DNA from: Malassezia japonica | Lineage: Eukaryota > Basidiomycota > Malasseziomycetes > Malasseziales > Malasseziaceae | Assembly (NCBI RefSeq): GCF_029542785.1 | Contig: NC_083376.1 | Location: 248,001-312,000 of the forward strand | Reading direction: 5' to 3' | Length of the DNA stretch: 64,000 bases | Shown here: positions 20,901-31,628 of the stretch, piece by piece | Layout of the letters: every line of letters starts with the position of its first letter | How positions within the stretch are numbered: position 1 is the stretch's first letter | Notes under the pieces: generated by a model | What the model saw: the letters and a program-made list of their open reading frames with translations, nothing else | What the model was told of the DNA's origin: nothing | Database searches by the model: none | Position numbers and translations under genes: made by a program

Positions 20901-22445
20901 ACGCGCCGCCGACGCACTCACGCGGCGCGCCGGCGCGTCGTCGAGGTCCTCGCCGAGCTCGCCGATCGCGCACCCCTCGCGCGTGGCGCGGCGCTCGAGC
21001 GCACTGAGCGCTTTTTCCGAATAGGCCCTGCTATCAAAGATGCCGTCGCGGGGCAAGGCAGGCAGCAGCTCGGTGGCGAGGAAGAGCGCCTCTTGCACCT
21101 GCGCCGGCGACCGCCGCGCGAGGTTCTGCAGCACGTCGGTGGCTGTCGGCTGCGGCACGTCGTCTGTCGCGCCGGTCAGCAAAAAGTAGCACAGGTCGAT
21201 CGCGTGGTGCTCGTACAAGACCTGGGCAATGCCGGTGCTGGCCTTGGCTGCAAGCGCGAGCGCATGCAGCAGGTCTGCATACGCCGTCGCGCCGAGCGCC
21301 GGCCCACTCGCCTTGCCCGTCGCCCGCGTAAGCAGCGCGGCGGCCGGCGCAACGAGGTCCGTCTCGAGCAAGAGCTGCTCGAGGAGCTCGGCGTTGTCTG
21401 CATACGCCTCGATCATCGAGCACAGGGCGCGCGTCGCCGCCTCGACCAGACGCATGTCCGAGTACGACAGGACGTTTTGGAGGATCGGCGCAATGTCCAC
21501 CGCGCGCGACGCCATGGCGGGCGTGAGGTGGCGGCAGCAATTCGCCGCAGTGCCCATGGCGGTGCGCTGCACGTACAGCGAAAAGAAGTCGATGTACTGC
21601 AGCATCGCCTGCATGCCGCCGTGGCGCACAATCGCCTGGGCGTGCGTCGCAGAGAGTTTTTCAAGCGTCTGCAGCACCTGTTCGGCGAGGTCGATAAATG
21701 TGATTTCCTGCAGCTTTTCGATGAGCAGTGGCACGGCGCCGTGGCGCACGACGCTCTGTGCGGATTCCGGCAGCGCTTCGAGCAGGTGCGCAATGCAGCG
21801 GCACGCATACACCTCGAGCTCGCTGTCGTCGCCGCCGCCGGTCGCTGCAAGGACCGCAGCGAGGGCTTGGTCTTCGTCGAGTTCCTCGATGGCCGCCGGG
21901 CGGTCCGGCTCCGCACCGCCGAGCGACGCAACGAGCTCTGCGACGATCGCATCGGTCGGAAACTGGCCGAGGAGCGTATCTTCGGTCGCCATGCTGAGCA
22001 CTTCCGAGAGCTCCTGCAAAGCGAGCAAGCGGGCGGTGCGGTCGTGTGCGCTGCGTTGCAGCGCCTGCAGCAGCTGGCGGAAGCGGCTCGAGAGGCCACC
22101 AAAGAGCCCCGAGAGGCTGTTCAGGTCAAAGCCGAGCTCGTGGCCGAGGCCTGCCTCGTCGAGCTCCTCGTCCATCGCGTCGTCCTCGTCGTCGTACCAC
22201 ATATCTTCTTCGGGCTCCTGTGAGGCGCGGCGGCGATCGCGGCGCTCGCTGCGCCCGCCTTTGGGCCGCGAAGACTCCTTCGGAGAGGTCATAGAGCGTG
22301 GGCGCTTCTTTTTACTCTCGCGGGCGTTCCAGCGGCGCTTGCCGGTCCGAAAAGGCGAGTTGGTGCGGTTCGACGGCGCTCCCGCGTCGTCGGCGTTAAG
22401 GGGAGTGCTTACTTTCTCGTCAGGCTCCGAGGCCTGCCGGTCCAT
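18000..22445 (-). CDS. UFD4: HECT-type E3 ubiquitin ligase, Ufd4/TRIP12-like
   Basis: A 1481-residue ubiquitin ligase of the ubiquitin-fusion-degradation pathway. The N-terminus is basic with nuclear-localisation-like clusters (RESKKKRPRSM, KGGRSERRDRRR). An acidic segment follows (DDEDDAMDEELDE), then armadillo-like helices (about residues 110-560: LQRSAHDRTARLLALQELSE, VVRHGAVPLLIEKLQE). A disordered Glu/Lys/Pro region comes next, then a C-terminal HECT domain (about 1130-1481). The ubiquitin-accepting cysteine is in VMTCVNYLKLPCYSS, close to the C-terminus FHLS. One uninterrupted frame. Long opposite-strand open frames across it are a GC-rich coding shadow. It converges on NUP37 with zero spacing and its promoter faces the CLASP 3' end. 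Confidence 0.9.
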   Translation of the reverse strand: MDRQASEPDEKVSTPLNADDAGAPSNRTNSPFRTGKRRWNARESKKKRPRSMTSPKESSRPKGGRSERRDRRRASQEPEEDMWYDDEDDAMDEELDEAGLGHELGFDLNSLSGLFGGLSSRFRQLLQALQRSAHDRTARLLALQELSEVLSMATEDTLLGQFPTDAIVAELVASLGGAEPDRPAAIEELDEDQALAAVLAATGGGDDSELEVYACRCIAHLLEALPESAQSVVRHGAVPLLIEKLQEITFIDLAEQVLQTLEKLSATHAQAIVRHGGMQAMLQYIDFFSLYVQRTAMGTAANCCRHLTPAMASRAVDIAPILQNVLSYSDMRLVEAATRALCSMIEAYADNAELLEQLLLETDLVAPAAALLTRATGKASGPALGATAYADLLHALALAAKASTGIAQVLYEHHAIDLCYFLLTGATDDVPQPTATDVLQNLARRSPAQVQEALFLATELLPALPRDGIFDSRAYSEKALSALERRATREGCAIGELGEDLDDAPARRVSASAARHRRMVEERATAQAAWPGFYAHYCRRLLPTMVEVYAATVAPGVRAKIFSGLLKMLHYAEPGTLRESVHDVPLASFLAGVLAAREPAGLMQSALQAVELLVARLPSIYDTLLVREGALHEIGGLAQGDGAQEVVWRAKIVEARLSTRLASGQGVDRARTILASLQKTAERIRDAGDSDAAKSVLDELADVLTNTQPVSSFELLHSGLVDQVYAFATSERHAVPLAERRRMLATTLAYLPDGASSSAGYRFVRRLHQSLSRLEDLHVAGTVLDTPASLAQQLRLRLEADEATAEALPRTFRSLMVSIHGVATVQALHDFLRPKIEMALSRRGMPALSEVLAALAGADKEEKDESSSRLLDQLFDGEMEVGKVEDKEANVEAAGTPSEARDEAKAEKAPEPKDAPESSRRSYASAVQSPENAWHIAFSLEETPMPLHATLYGCVHRLESARNETKPANTVYTIRFQKVDGPAPEAPEEAPPAPATEGYEVALPPSIKPDAPYARILQLLGAIHGLADDGVYAGSPFALNDQAFINNKLTAKLAQQLHEPLIVASACLPAWAHELPERLSFLFSFETRYAYFQATAFGHARLLSHYKKTDPGPFDDVLSMLAQLPRQKVRIARDSLLPSAVKVLELYSAGAYLLEVEYFDEVGSGLGPTLEFYALVSKEFARADLGLWRADETSEVGGVTYVHPKQGLFPVRIGDKGAKLFTTLGQFVAKSLLDARIIDVPLNPVFVRKVLGQRVEPTLATLRQVDAALARSLEALQTMPAAELEALAMDYAVPGSGESLGDGVVTAANVDAYVRDVASAVLDIGGAVDAFRTGFAGVLSLDTLRVFAAEELVLLLGHADEDWSEAALRRALVPDHGFSGESSSFLDLVAILAAYTPEERRAFLQWLTGSPRLPIGGFAGLHPPLTVVRRDHEAPLQPDDYLPSVMTCVNYLKLPCYSSRDVMQRRLQTAVREGLTSFHLS

Positions 22446-22549
22446 ACAAGCAAGACGCGCGGGTACGGCACAACGCCTACACGCAGTTCCTGCCCTGGTG
22501 GCGTCCAGGAACCTAGCACCGCACCGGTCTGATCACGTCAGCACCCGAT

Positions 22550-25500
22550 CTACCGACCTATGACACGATCACACAGCGCCTCGTGCGCGAGATAGTGCTG
22601 CGTGAGTAGAGAGACGTACCTCGAGGAGGCTTGTCTGCGTGCGCGACAAGGAATAGAGCGAAACGAGCCGCGGCAGGTCCTGCAGACCGGTCTGGGCCTG
22701 CACCAGCGCACCGATCGCCGATCGGCGCACCGCAGGATGGGGGTCGGACAGCGACAGCTGCACGACGTCGGCCGTACGCGGCAGCTCGTCTGAAAGCAGC
22801 GCGGGAGGGATGCGCGAAAAGAGCGTGCCAAACGCATGCATTGCCGACGCATGCATCGCCGCTTGGGCGCCGGGCGCCAGGACATGGCTCGTGGCAAGGC
22901 GCAGCGCCGTCCGCAGCACATCACTCGCCAGGACCGGGTCGGATTGCTGCGCCCACGCATCCAGCATCGCACGGGATGCTCCTTGCGCAAGCGAGTAGCC
23001 GGCACGCGTCTCTTTTTGCACGTTGAGCACCAGCGTCAGGTAGCGCAGCTCGACACCTTCGCGCGCAAGGTGCGCGTAGCCGTGCTGCACGATGCGGTAG
23101 GCCACAAAGAGGGCAGGGGGCCATAGCACATCGTCGGGGGGGAGCGAGGTATAGGTTTCAAGATGGTCGAGGAACGCGTCCATCGACAACGGCCACGCAG
23201 AAAACGCGTCGGCCTCGGTCATGCGCCGCGCCACATCGCGCAGCGTCGACACGTCGGCTTCGCGTGCAGCGATCCGCTCAAGACACACAGCAAGGGGGGT
23301 CGCGCCAGCCAGTGCATCTTCACGGTCGCAGCGTGCAAGAAAGTAGCGCGCGGGAGTCGAGGGGTGGGGGGTATGAAGGGACGCGCCGGGCGTGCCGGGC
23401 GACTCGCTCGCGTGGGACAGCGCGCGGGGCGTCGTAGGAGGAATAGAGCCTGACGTCGCAGGGGTGTGTGTAGAGATCGTCGTGGCTGTTGGCTCTTGCG
23501 CGCTGGGACCGACATCTTCGGGCGCGGCAGCACTGGCCTCGGCCTCGGCCTCAAAAACTTTGGCATCCGCTCCGGGCGCCGATGCTCTCGACTCGTCCAC
23601 AGTGTCGGCCGTCTCGGTCACGTTCGAGACAGAGACGTCCGCCACGGCCTCGACTTCCTCGGTACCGTCCTTCTCTTTGTCCGTCTCCGCATTATCCGTA
23701 GCCTCGTCGTTCTTATCCTTGGCCGTTTCCTGGGCCGCCGTCTCATCGGCCTTGCCCATAGCCTCGTCTTGCTGGACTGCGCCCTCCTCCTCCTCTTTCT
23801 TTTCTTCCGCAAGGCCCACGCGCTTCAGCTGCTCTGCCGCTGCCGACACATCCTGGTCGCCATCTGCACGTGTCTCGAGCGTGGCGACCATGCTCGACAG
23901 CTGCGACGCCGACGCCGTCGCATCGTGCGCTGCACGCTGTGCATCTGCCGAAATCTGCTCGATCGGCGGCGTAAAAGCGACGTTGCCTGACGCAAACGCA
24001 ATCGTCGGCTGCTTCATCTTGGGCGTCTGCGGCGCCTCGCCCCCCCATGGGCTCGTGCCGCCCATCAGATCGCTCGACGCGTCCGAAGGCGTCTCGGCCA
24101 GGCTCGGATGCCACACCGACGCGCGCGGCTTTGCACGCACCTCGCTTTCGTCGCGCCGCGGCGAGTTGGCAAGGATCGCGGCGCGTTTCGCAGCAAGCAC
24201 AGTACTCGACGCGCCCGTGCGTGCCTTTTTCGGCTCGCTCGGCTTGTCGATCATCGCCGCCGTCTGCTTGCGTGCCGCAGGCGGCAGCACGTCGAGGACG
24301 CTCGTCGCTTGGGCCGGATAACGCGAATGAAACAGGAGAAACGTGTCGCGCGCCGTCGTGCGCACCTCGACATTCTGGTCGCCGAGCGCGCGCGCAATGC
24401 AGTGCGTGAGTGCGTCAAGTCCGCCATGCGCCTCGATCGCGCCGCGGCGGTGCGCGTGCATTTGCAGCACGACATTTAGGTGCTTGACCATATGCACGCG
24501 CGTCGCCGCGCTCTTGTCGCCCATCCCCTGCTGGATCTGCGACCAGTGCACGCTGCGCAGCGGCACCGTCGCGAGGATCGTCGAGACGGCGACCTGGCTC
24601 GCTGTCGCGACCATCTTTTTCGTAAAGCCCGCCATGCGAATCAATGCCGTAAAGAAGGCGTCGAGCGTGTGGTCGAGCTCGTAGGCGTACGTGAGCGCAA
24701 GCTGCCGAATGAGGTAGATGGTATGCATCGACAGTGTCGTGCGCAGCGTCGCGAGCGCCTTGAGGATCGCGTCCTGGAACGTGCGGACGTGCGCCAGAAA
24801 ACTTCCCTCGTACTCTGCCGGGACGCCGTCGCGGAGCACGGACCGGAGTGCGACGATCGCACGCTCGCGCGGCTGCCAGTTTTCCTCGCTCTCGCGGCCG
24901 GCAAACGGCGCGGGATCAAAGAGGCGGTCGACGTCGTGACGGTCGTACAGCATGACGCGCTTCACGTCGTCCATCGGAACCTCGGCGAGGCCGGCCGGCA
25001 GCGGCGGCGCGGCGTGCGACGAGGCAAGCGCCGCCGGCGAGTGACCCTGCTCGACGACGCCCATGATCGCGTCGACGACCGGCTTGCGCACGCCCGCCTC
25101 TTCGAGGGCCGTGCGCACATCCGACTGAGCGGCGTTCGGGGCAGAAGCAAAGAGCGTCCCGACGGCGCTGCGGGCCGCGGCGCGCACGCCCGCGTCGGCC
25201 GCCTGCACATTCGAAACGAGCACCGGGAGGAACGGGCGCAGGTGCATGCGTGGCCACTTGGCACGGACGTCCGGAAGGAGCTGCAAGACTTCGGTCCGGA
25301 CGCGTGGCGAGGCGTGCGCGAGTGATTCACGCAGGATGCGCTCCAGCGCGGTATGCGGCGCATCCGCCTCGCGCACCGCCCCTGCCTCGATGCCGTACGC
25401 GACGTCGGCGGCGCGCAGCACGAGCGGCCGAGCCTGCTCCGCGGCATCGCCGAGGCGCTCGACGATCGGCGGTGTGGCCGTCTTGACGACCGTGAGTGCA

Positions 25501-25780
25501 TTGCGTGTCGACATCTTCGCACGCATCAAGACGTCGAGTGCCGCAAACGCAGACGTAGCAACGCCGGGATGCGCGTTCTTGAGGTGTGTATACAGCGCCA
25601 TGACGCCTACGTCGACGTCGTGCACCTGCGTAAGCTAGGATACGTACGCCGTCTCTCTCCCAATGTGCGCACAGTGCATCAATCGCACGCACACGGTGGT
25701 CCGCGTCTGTGTGAGCGCGTCTACGTACCCTGCGCATCGTCCACCGCGTGGACCAGCGCCCAGGCCGTGTTGGTTGCCAT
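22550..25780 (-). CDS. CLASP-family microtubule-associated protein (Stu1/Peg1-like)
   Basis: TOG-domain protein (1054 residues) that stabilises microtubules at the spindle and kinetochore. Four exons: 25780-25729, 25706-25648, 25625-22620, 22597-22550. All three introns are exactly 22 nt. The two small 5' exons give MATNTAWALVHAVDDAQ and the CLASP-like HRVRAIDALCAHWERDG, joining VHDVDVGVMALYTHLKNAHP; the last 16 codons (HYLAHEALCDRVIGR) lie beyond the final intron. HEAT-like helices fill residues ~40-460, including TLSMHTIYLIRQLALTYAYE. A Ser/Ala/Glu-rich disordered middle (about 480-760) and a second helical domain follow. The start lies 47 bp from the RFC3 start on the opposite strand. The disordered region is the usual microtubule/EB-binding zone; I did not see an unambiguous SxIP. 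Confidence 0.8.
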
Positions 25781-25827
25781 GGTGACGAGTAAAGATCGGG
25801 TGTCGATCGGGCGTCGCGCTGACCACG

Positions 25828-26916
25828 ATGAGCGACGCGAAAGGGAAAGGCAAGGCGGGCGACGCGCCTGCCCAGGACCTCTTGCCATGGTGCGTAGCGC
25901 GTCTGACGCAGGGTCGAAAAGTACAGACCGAGCTCGCTGGACGAGATCATGTCGCACGCACACATCACCAGCACCTGTACGTCGCCCCGCTCACCCAGTG
26001 GAAAAGTTTGTCGCGGCCGACCAGCTCCCCCACCTGCTCTTCTATGGCCCCCCCGGTACGGGTAAGACGTCGACGATCATGGCGCTGGCGCAGCGCCTGT
26101 ATGGCAAGAATTTCAAGAACCATGTGCTCGAGCTGAACGCGTCGGACGACCGCGGAATCGACGTGGTGCGCGGCCAGATCAAGTCGTTCGCAAGCACGCG
26201 CAACGTGTTCAGCACGCAACAAGATACGTTCAAGCTTATTGTCTTGGACGAGGCGGATGCCATGACGCAGGCCGCGCAGGCCGCGCTCCGCCGCGTGATC
26301 GAGCAATATACAAAGAACGTGCGCTTCTGCATTATCTGCAACTACGTGAACAAGATCATCCCCGCAATCCAGAGTCGGTGCACGCGCTTCCGCTTCTCGC
26401 CGCTGGACACGGCACAGATCGCGCGGCGTGTCGACACGGTCATCGACGCGGAGCAGTGCCAGGTGGAGCCCGCGGCTAAAGACGCGATTTTGCACCTCGC
26501 CAAAGGCGACATGCGCCGGGCGCTCAACATCCTCCAGGCGTGCCACGCGGCGGGCGGCGTGATTGACGAGGACGCGGTATACAACTGCACCGGCAATCCC
26601 CACCCGAAAGACATCGAGACGGCCTTCCAGGCCATGCTCCAGCAAGAGTTTACGACCGCCTACCAGAGTACGTCGCGCGACTAACCCAGCTATCCAAACG
26701 CTCAAGGTGGAAAAGGGCACGGCGCTCGCCGATCTGCTGAACGGCATGCACGACCTCGTCCTCGCGCTCGAGCTTCCACCGCACGCGCGCGCCTACCTAT
26801 TGGACCAGATGGCTCAGATCGAGTACCGTCTGAGTACGAGCGCGTCGGAACGCATCCAGCTCGCGGCGCTCCTCGGCGCGGTCAAGGCCGCCGTGGACCT
26901 CTCGCAGCGTACGTAG
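25828..26916 (+). CDS. RFC3: Replication factor C subunit 3 (human RFC5 orthologue)
   Basis: Small AAA+ subunit of the PCNA clamp loader, 340 residues. Four exons: 25828-25889, 25912-25976, 25999-26667, 26690-26916; the three introns are each 22 nt, and the first uses GTGCGT instead of GTACGT. Splicing restores LPWVEKYRPSSLDEIMSHAH and ITSTLEKFVAADQLPHLLF. Walker A is GPPGTGKTS (about residue 58), Walker B LDEADAMT, and SRC (QSRCTRFRF) is the clamp-loader arginine-finger motif. The C-terminal collar is helical. It ends at TAG 26914-26916, only nine bases before the SNX41 start on the same strand, so its 3' end must overlap the next promoter or transcript. Confidence 0.94.
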
Positions 26917-26925
26917 TGTCACGTG

Positions 26926-28603
26926 ATGTCCGGGACGTTCGCTCAGACCATGGCGGAGAACGCGTGGGAGGACGCGGCGCGGCACTGCGACGCGCCGGCG
27001 ATTATGGAGAGCCATCATGACGGCGGCCAGCGCTCGTGGTCGTCGGGAAGCAACGATCGCATCACGGTACGTCGCACCTCTCGCTCACACAGATCACCGA
27101 CGCCCTCACCTCGTCCGAGTTCTCGGCGGCGGGCTATGTCGTGTACGTGATCGTCTCGCCGAACGCCGAGGCGAAGCGGCGTTACTCGGAGTTTGAGGCG
27201 CTGCGCTCGGTGCTTGTGCAGCTGCACCCGACGCTCATCATTCCCCCGATTCCGTCCAAGCACACGCTCAGCGACTACGCCTTGAAGCAAAACAAGGCCA
27301 AGGACGACCCGGTGATTATCGAGCGCAGGAAGCGCATGCTCCAGCGCTTTTTGAACCGCTGCGATGCACACCCGGTGCTGCGCCGCGACTCGGTCTTTAC
27401 ACGCTTCCTCGACTCGCGCAACTCGTGGCACGAAATCAAGAGCGCGCCGCCAGTGTCGAACCTGCCCAAGTCGAACCTCGCGGCGCCGCCCGAGTACCCG
27501 GCAGACGCCAATGCGCCGCTGAGCTACAAGGCGATGCCGGTGCCGACCGTCGTGCGCAAGCTCCATACGCCCAACACTCGCTTCCAGGACTCGGAGGCGT
27601 TCACGTCGCGCTTCGAGTCGATGATGGCGAACCACGTCGAGCTGGCCGAGCGCCGCCTCGTGCGCCGCTGGCACGACCTGAGCGCGGACTATGCCGAGCT
27701 CGGCGCCTTGTTCAACGCACAGAGCCTGTCCGAGTCCCCGCACATTGCGCCGGCCGTCGAGCGCGTCGGCCAGGCGGCCGACGCGACGTACATGTCGTAC
27801 AATGACATGCTCGGCTCGTGGGAGGCGCGCGTGTCGGAAGTCGTGCACGAATATACCCAGTACGCCAAGATCCTGCAAGGGATTCTGCGGTGGCGCCACC
27901 TCAAGCATCAGCAGCTCGAGATCGCACAGGACGACCTCACGAACAAGAAGCAGCAGCTCGCGGACCTCGAGCACATCGAGGCAGAGTACGCACGCCTTAG
28001 CAGTGCGATGGAGATCGGAGGGCGGGGGCTGAGCACGCGCCCGCCGCCGGCGCCCATGCAGCACTCGGTCTATGGCCGCGCCGCCGAGGAGGAAGACGAG
28101 GAGCAGGACGAGGAGGCTGGCGTGGGTGCGGCGCCTGTGTCGTCTGCCCCGCCGCCGCCCGCCGCGGCGCTCCCTCCGCCGCGCACCGGCCGCCGTGGCA
28201 TGCTGAGCTCGCTGTCGCAGACGCTGCAGAACGTCATGGACATGGACCCTGACAAGACGCGCCAAAGCACAATCTCGCGCCTGCGTGAGGAAGTCATGCT
28301 GCTCGGCGAAGGCGTCCAGCTGGGCGAGAAGGACGTCAAATACGTCACAGACACGATCCAAGCGTCTCTGGACCGGTTCCAGCGTCTCAAGGTCGCGGAC
28401 CTGCGCCAGATGGTGCTGGACTGTGCACGTCTCCACCGCGATCTTTGCTACAATGTATGTCTATTTTTCTCACACAGAACCTCCAAGCGTGGCAGCGCGC
28501 ACGGACCGAGATTGAGGCGATCCCCGACGAGGCCTGGGAAGGCATGCCCGATGCGACGCTCGCGACGAAACCACGTGGCCAAGATTGGCCTGCGGATGAC
28601 TAA
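26926..28603 (+). CDS. SNX41: Sorting nexin SNX41-type (PX-BAR)
   Basis: Endosomal sorting nexin of 541 residues, related to Snx41/Atg20, acting in endosome-to-Golgi recycling and selective autophagy. Exons 26926-27066, 27093-28454, 28478-28603; introns of 26 and 23 nt, the second starting GTATGT. The PX domain spans ~45-160 (GYVVYVI, RRYSEFEALRSVL, PPIPSKHTLSDY, RRKRMLQRFLNRC), binding PI3P. A long helical BAR-like region follows (about 195-330 and 410-540), interrupted by a Glu/Pro/Ala-rich insert containing EEEDEEQDEEA, as is typical of SNX41. The ATG directly abuts a CACGTG at 26920-26925, and the gene starts nine bases after the RFC3 stop. Confidence 0.85.
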
Positions 28604-28768
28604 GTTGCCGATCACTTCGCTTGCGCGGCCTTTCTCGGCGGCGGCAAAGAAGATAACGCCTCCACATGGCCCCTGACGTATAAAGCCGAGGGGAAATTGT
28701 AGCATAGCCTCCTTAGCGCCACAGCGACTACGTTCTTGCGCCCCTCGCTAATTTTTTTTCTCTCTTAG

Positions 28769-29273
<505 letters not shown>

Positions 29274-29497
29274 GGGTACTACGATGCCCACCACTATCGT
29301 TACGTATACGCGTGCCTGCGTTGCGGACGGACCATGAATAGTTCATGTATGTTAATACTCATTCCGTTACGACCGACCTATACGCTAGATGGCTTCCTGC
29401 ACTGTCTCGCCCGCCGACCACGGTTCGCTCGTGCCACGCCGCCCACTCCTCTACCCCCCTCTCCCTGCGTGCTCCACAAACAAAGGGCCGTGCCTAG

Positions 29498-29513
29498 CAC
29501 GTGACATCACGTG
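29498..29513. promoter_or_regulatory. Tandem CACGTG elements upstream of aspartate aminotransferase
   Basis: Two CACGTG palindromes at 29498-29503 and 29508-29513, ten bases apart (one helical turn), lie 50-65 bp before the AAT start codon. The spacing and position fit a bHLH (Cbf1-like) binding site. The factor is inferred, not shown. Confidence 0.45.
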
Positions 29514-29562
29514 GAGCGGGTTCCTCCCCCAGTCCGGTTGGGGCACTTGGCCCTAGCGAACC

Positions 29563-30824
29563 ATGACGGATCCCTGGGTGAACGTGGCGCAGGCCCCTGC
29601 CGATGCGTACGTTTCCGGCCTAACAGCAGCATTCTTGAGCTTACGGTTGCCTTTAAGAACGACAAGGCCGACAAAAAGGTGAATCTCGGTGTCGGTGCCT
29701 ACCGTGACGAGACCGGCAAGCCGTGGGTGCTCCCCGCGATCCGCGAGTCGAAGAAGCTGCTGCTGAACGACCCCGAGGTGGACCACGAGTACCTCCCGAT
29801 TGCCGGATATGCCCCCTACCTCAAGGCCAGCGGCGAGCTGCTCTTTGGCGCGGATGCGTCGGCCGTGAAGGAGAACCGCCTGGTGACGAACCAGACGATC
29901 AGCGGCTCTGGCGCGAACCACATCGGCGCCGAGTTCGTGTCCAAGTTCTACCAGTTCCCCACCGACAAAAAGGTGATCTACGTGTCGAAGCCGACGTGGC
30001 CGAACCACTTTGCGATCATGCACGCCGGCGGTCTCGAGACGGTCGAGTACCGCTACTACGACGAGAAGACCCGCGGCCTGGACTTTGAGGGTCTCAAGGC
30101 GTCGCTTCGCGATGCGCCCGACGGCAGTGTCGTGCTGCTGCACGCCTGTGCGCACAACCCCACCGGTGTGGACCCCAACGAGGCCCAGTGGAAGGAGCTT
30201 GCGGAGCTCTTCAAGGAGAAGAAGCTCTTTGCGTTCTTCGACTGTGCGTACCAGGGCTTTGCGTCGGGCGACCCCGTGCGCGACGCGTTTGCGGTGCGCT
30301 ACTTTGAGTCGCAAAAGACGATCCCGATGCTCGTCTGCCAGAGCTACGCCAAGAACGCGGGCCTGTACGGCGAGCGTATCGGCGCTCTGCACGTCGTCGT
30401 GCAAAAGTCGGAGGAGGTGCCCAAGGTGCAGAGCCAGCTGAACGCGCTGCAGCGCAGCGAGATCAGTACCTGCCCCGCCTTTGGTGCGCGCCTCGTTGCC
30501 AATGTCCTCACGAAGCCCGAACTGCTCGAGCAGTGGCACAAGGACATCCAGACGATGGCGCACCGTATCATTGCCATGCGCAAGGAGCTCTACAACCTGC
30601 TTGTGAACAAGTACAAGACCCCTGGCACCTGGAACCACATTGTGGACCAGACCGGTATGTTCTCGTTCCTGGGCCTGAACACGGACCAGTGCGACCGCCT
30701 GGTGAAGGACGGCCACATTTACCTGGTCAAGACGTCGCGTATTAGCATGGCGGGCCTGAACCCCAGCAACGTCGACTATGTCGCGCAGTGGATCGACCAG
30801 GTGGTCCGCGACGCGAAGCTGTAG
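29563..30824 (+). CDS. AAT: Aspartate aminotransferase
   Basis: Class-I PLP aminotransferase interconverting aspartate/2-oxoglutarate and oxaloacetate/glutamate; 412 residues. Exon 1 (29563-29606) is MTDPWVNVAQAPADA; exon 2 is 29630-30824. The intron is 23 nt by the distal AG. The acceptor is a CAGCAG tandem, and using the first AG (20-nt intron) would insert one Ser without changing frame. Landmarks: VNLGVGAYRDETGKPWVLP, HACAHNPTGVDP (cofactor Asn), FFDCAYQGFASGD, PLP lysine in SYAKNAGLYGERIG, and the C-terminal substrate arginine in KTSRISMAGLN. No mitochondrial presequence or clear PTS1 (ends DAKL), so a cytosolic enzyme is most likely. Confidence 0.92.
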
Positions 30825-30838
30825 AGCAATAGACTACG

Positions 30839-31553
30839 CTACGCCTCCCCTATGGACGTTGCGTGCCACGGCGCTTGGCACAGCGGGCACGGCCGCTTGC
30901 CCCCCTGCAGCCACTGCTTGCAGGCGGTGTGCAGCGCGCCGCGGCACCCGTCTGTCGCGCACTGCTCGCCGTGCGTGACGAGGGCAAAGCACGCGGCGCA
31001 CTCCAGGACGTGCTCCTCAAACTCGTTGCGGATGTACGCGTCGAGCTCGTTGAGCGCACGTAGCGTCAGGGTATAGTGCCCCGTCGTCCGCGAGAGCTGC
31101 AGCCAGCTGCGCTGCTCGAGGTTCTGGAGCAAGTCGGACGCGGCGCGCTTGGTGAGCTGCGCCTGCGGCGCGAGCTGCAGCGCGGCGGTGGAGGGAATGG
31201 CGAAGCGCGCGTCGGGCGCCGTGACGATCGCCTCGATCTGGATTAGGGAGAGAACGTACGACAGACTTGATATACACGAGCTCCACCGCCGAGTACGGCG
31301 TCGCGATCTCGGCGAGCGCGTCGCCCTTGGTATTCACCAGCAGGAGGAACGCCTCGCCGGTCTTTGGGTCGTTGCACGCGCGAATTTCGAGGCTGATCCG
31401 TGCGAGGTCCGCGTTCGCGGCCTCGATATCGTGCTCGAAACTCGACTCCTGATTCAGTGCGCGCGCGACGGCCGCGTGCAGCCGCTCCGCCTCGGCGCGC
31501 CGCACGACGCGCCGCGAGAGCAACACTTGCAGGAACGCCGGGCGGACCGCCAT
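30839..31553 (-). CDS. NSE1: SMC5-6 complex RING-like subunit Nse1
   Basis: Nse1 is the non-SMC subunit that pairs with the MAGE protein Nse3 and carries a variant RING (E3) domain; 230 residues. Exons 31553-31260 and 31237-30839 are joined across a 22-nt intron, giving VYIKSV/IEAIVTAPDARF. The N-terminal winged-helix regions (MAVRPAFLQVLLSRRVV..., DLLQNLEQRSWLQLSR) precede the C-terminal NH-RING (CAACFALVTHGEQC, CPLCQAPW). It diverges from MTHFR with 75 bp between starts, and a CACGTG lies between them (31582-31587). Convergent with AAT, with 14 bp between stops. An upstream mini-exon encoding a few more residues cannot be excluded. Confidence 0.82.
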
Positions 31554-31628
31554 CGAGGTGTGGTCCTCGGCCGATAACAGACACGTGGACGATGGAAGGC
31601 CTGCACGGCGCCGCACGCACCTTCCACC

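Noticed and set aside
29274..29562. Possible tRNA in the gap before AAT (GGTTCG-like string near 29423)
   Set aside because: No B-box consensus (GGTTCRANNCC) and no matching acceptor or D-arm sequence.
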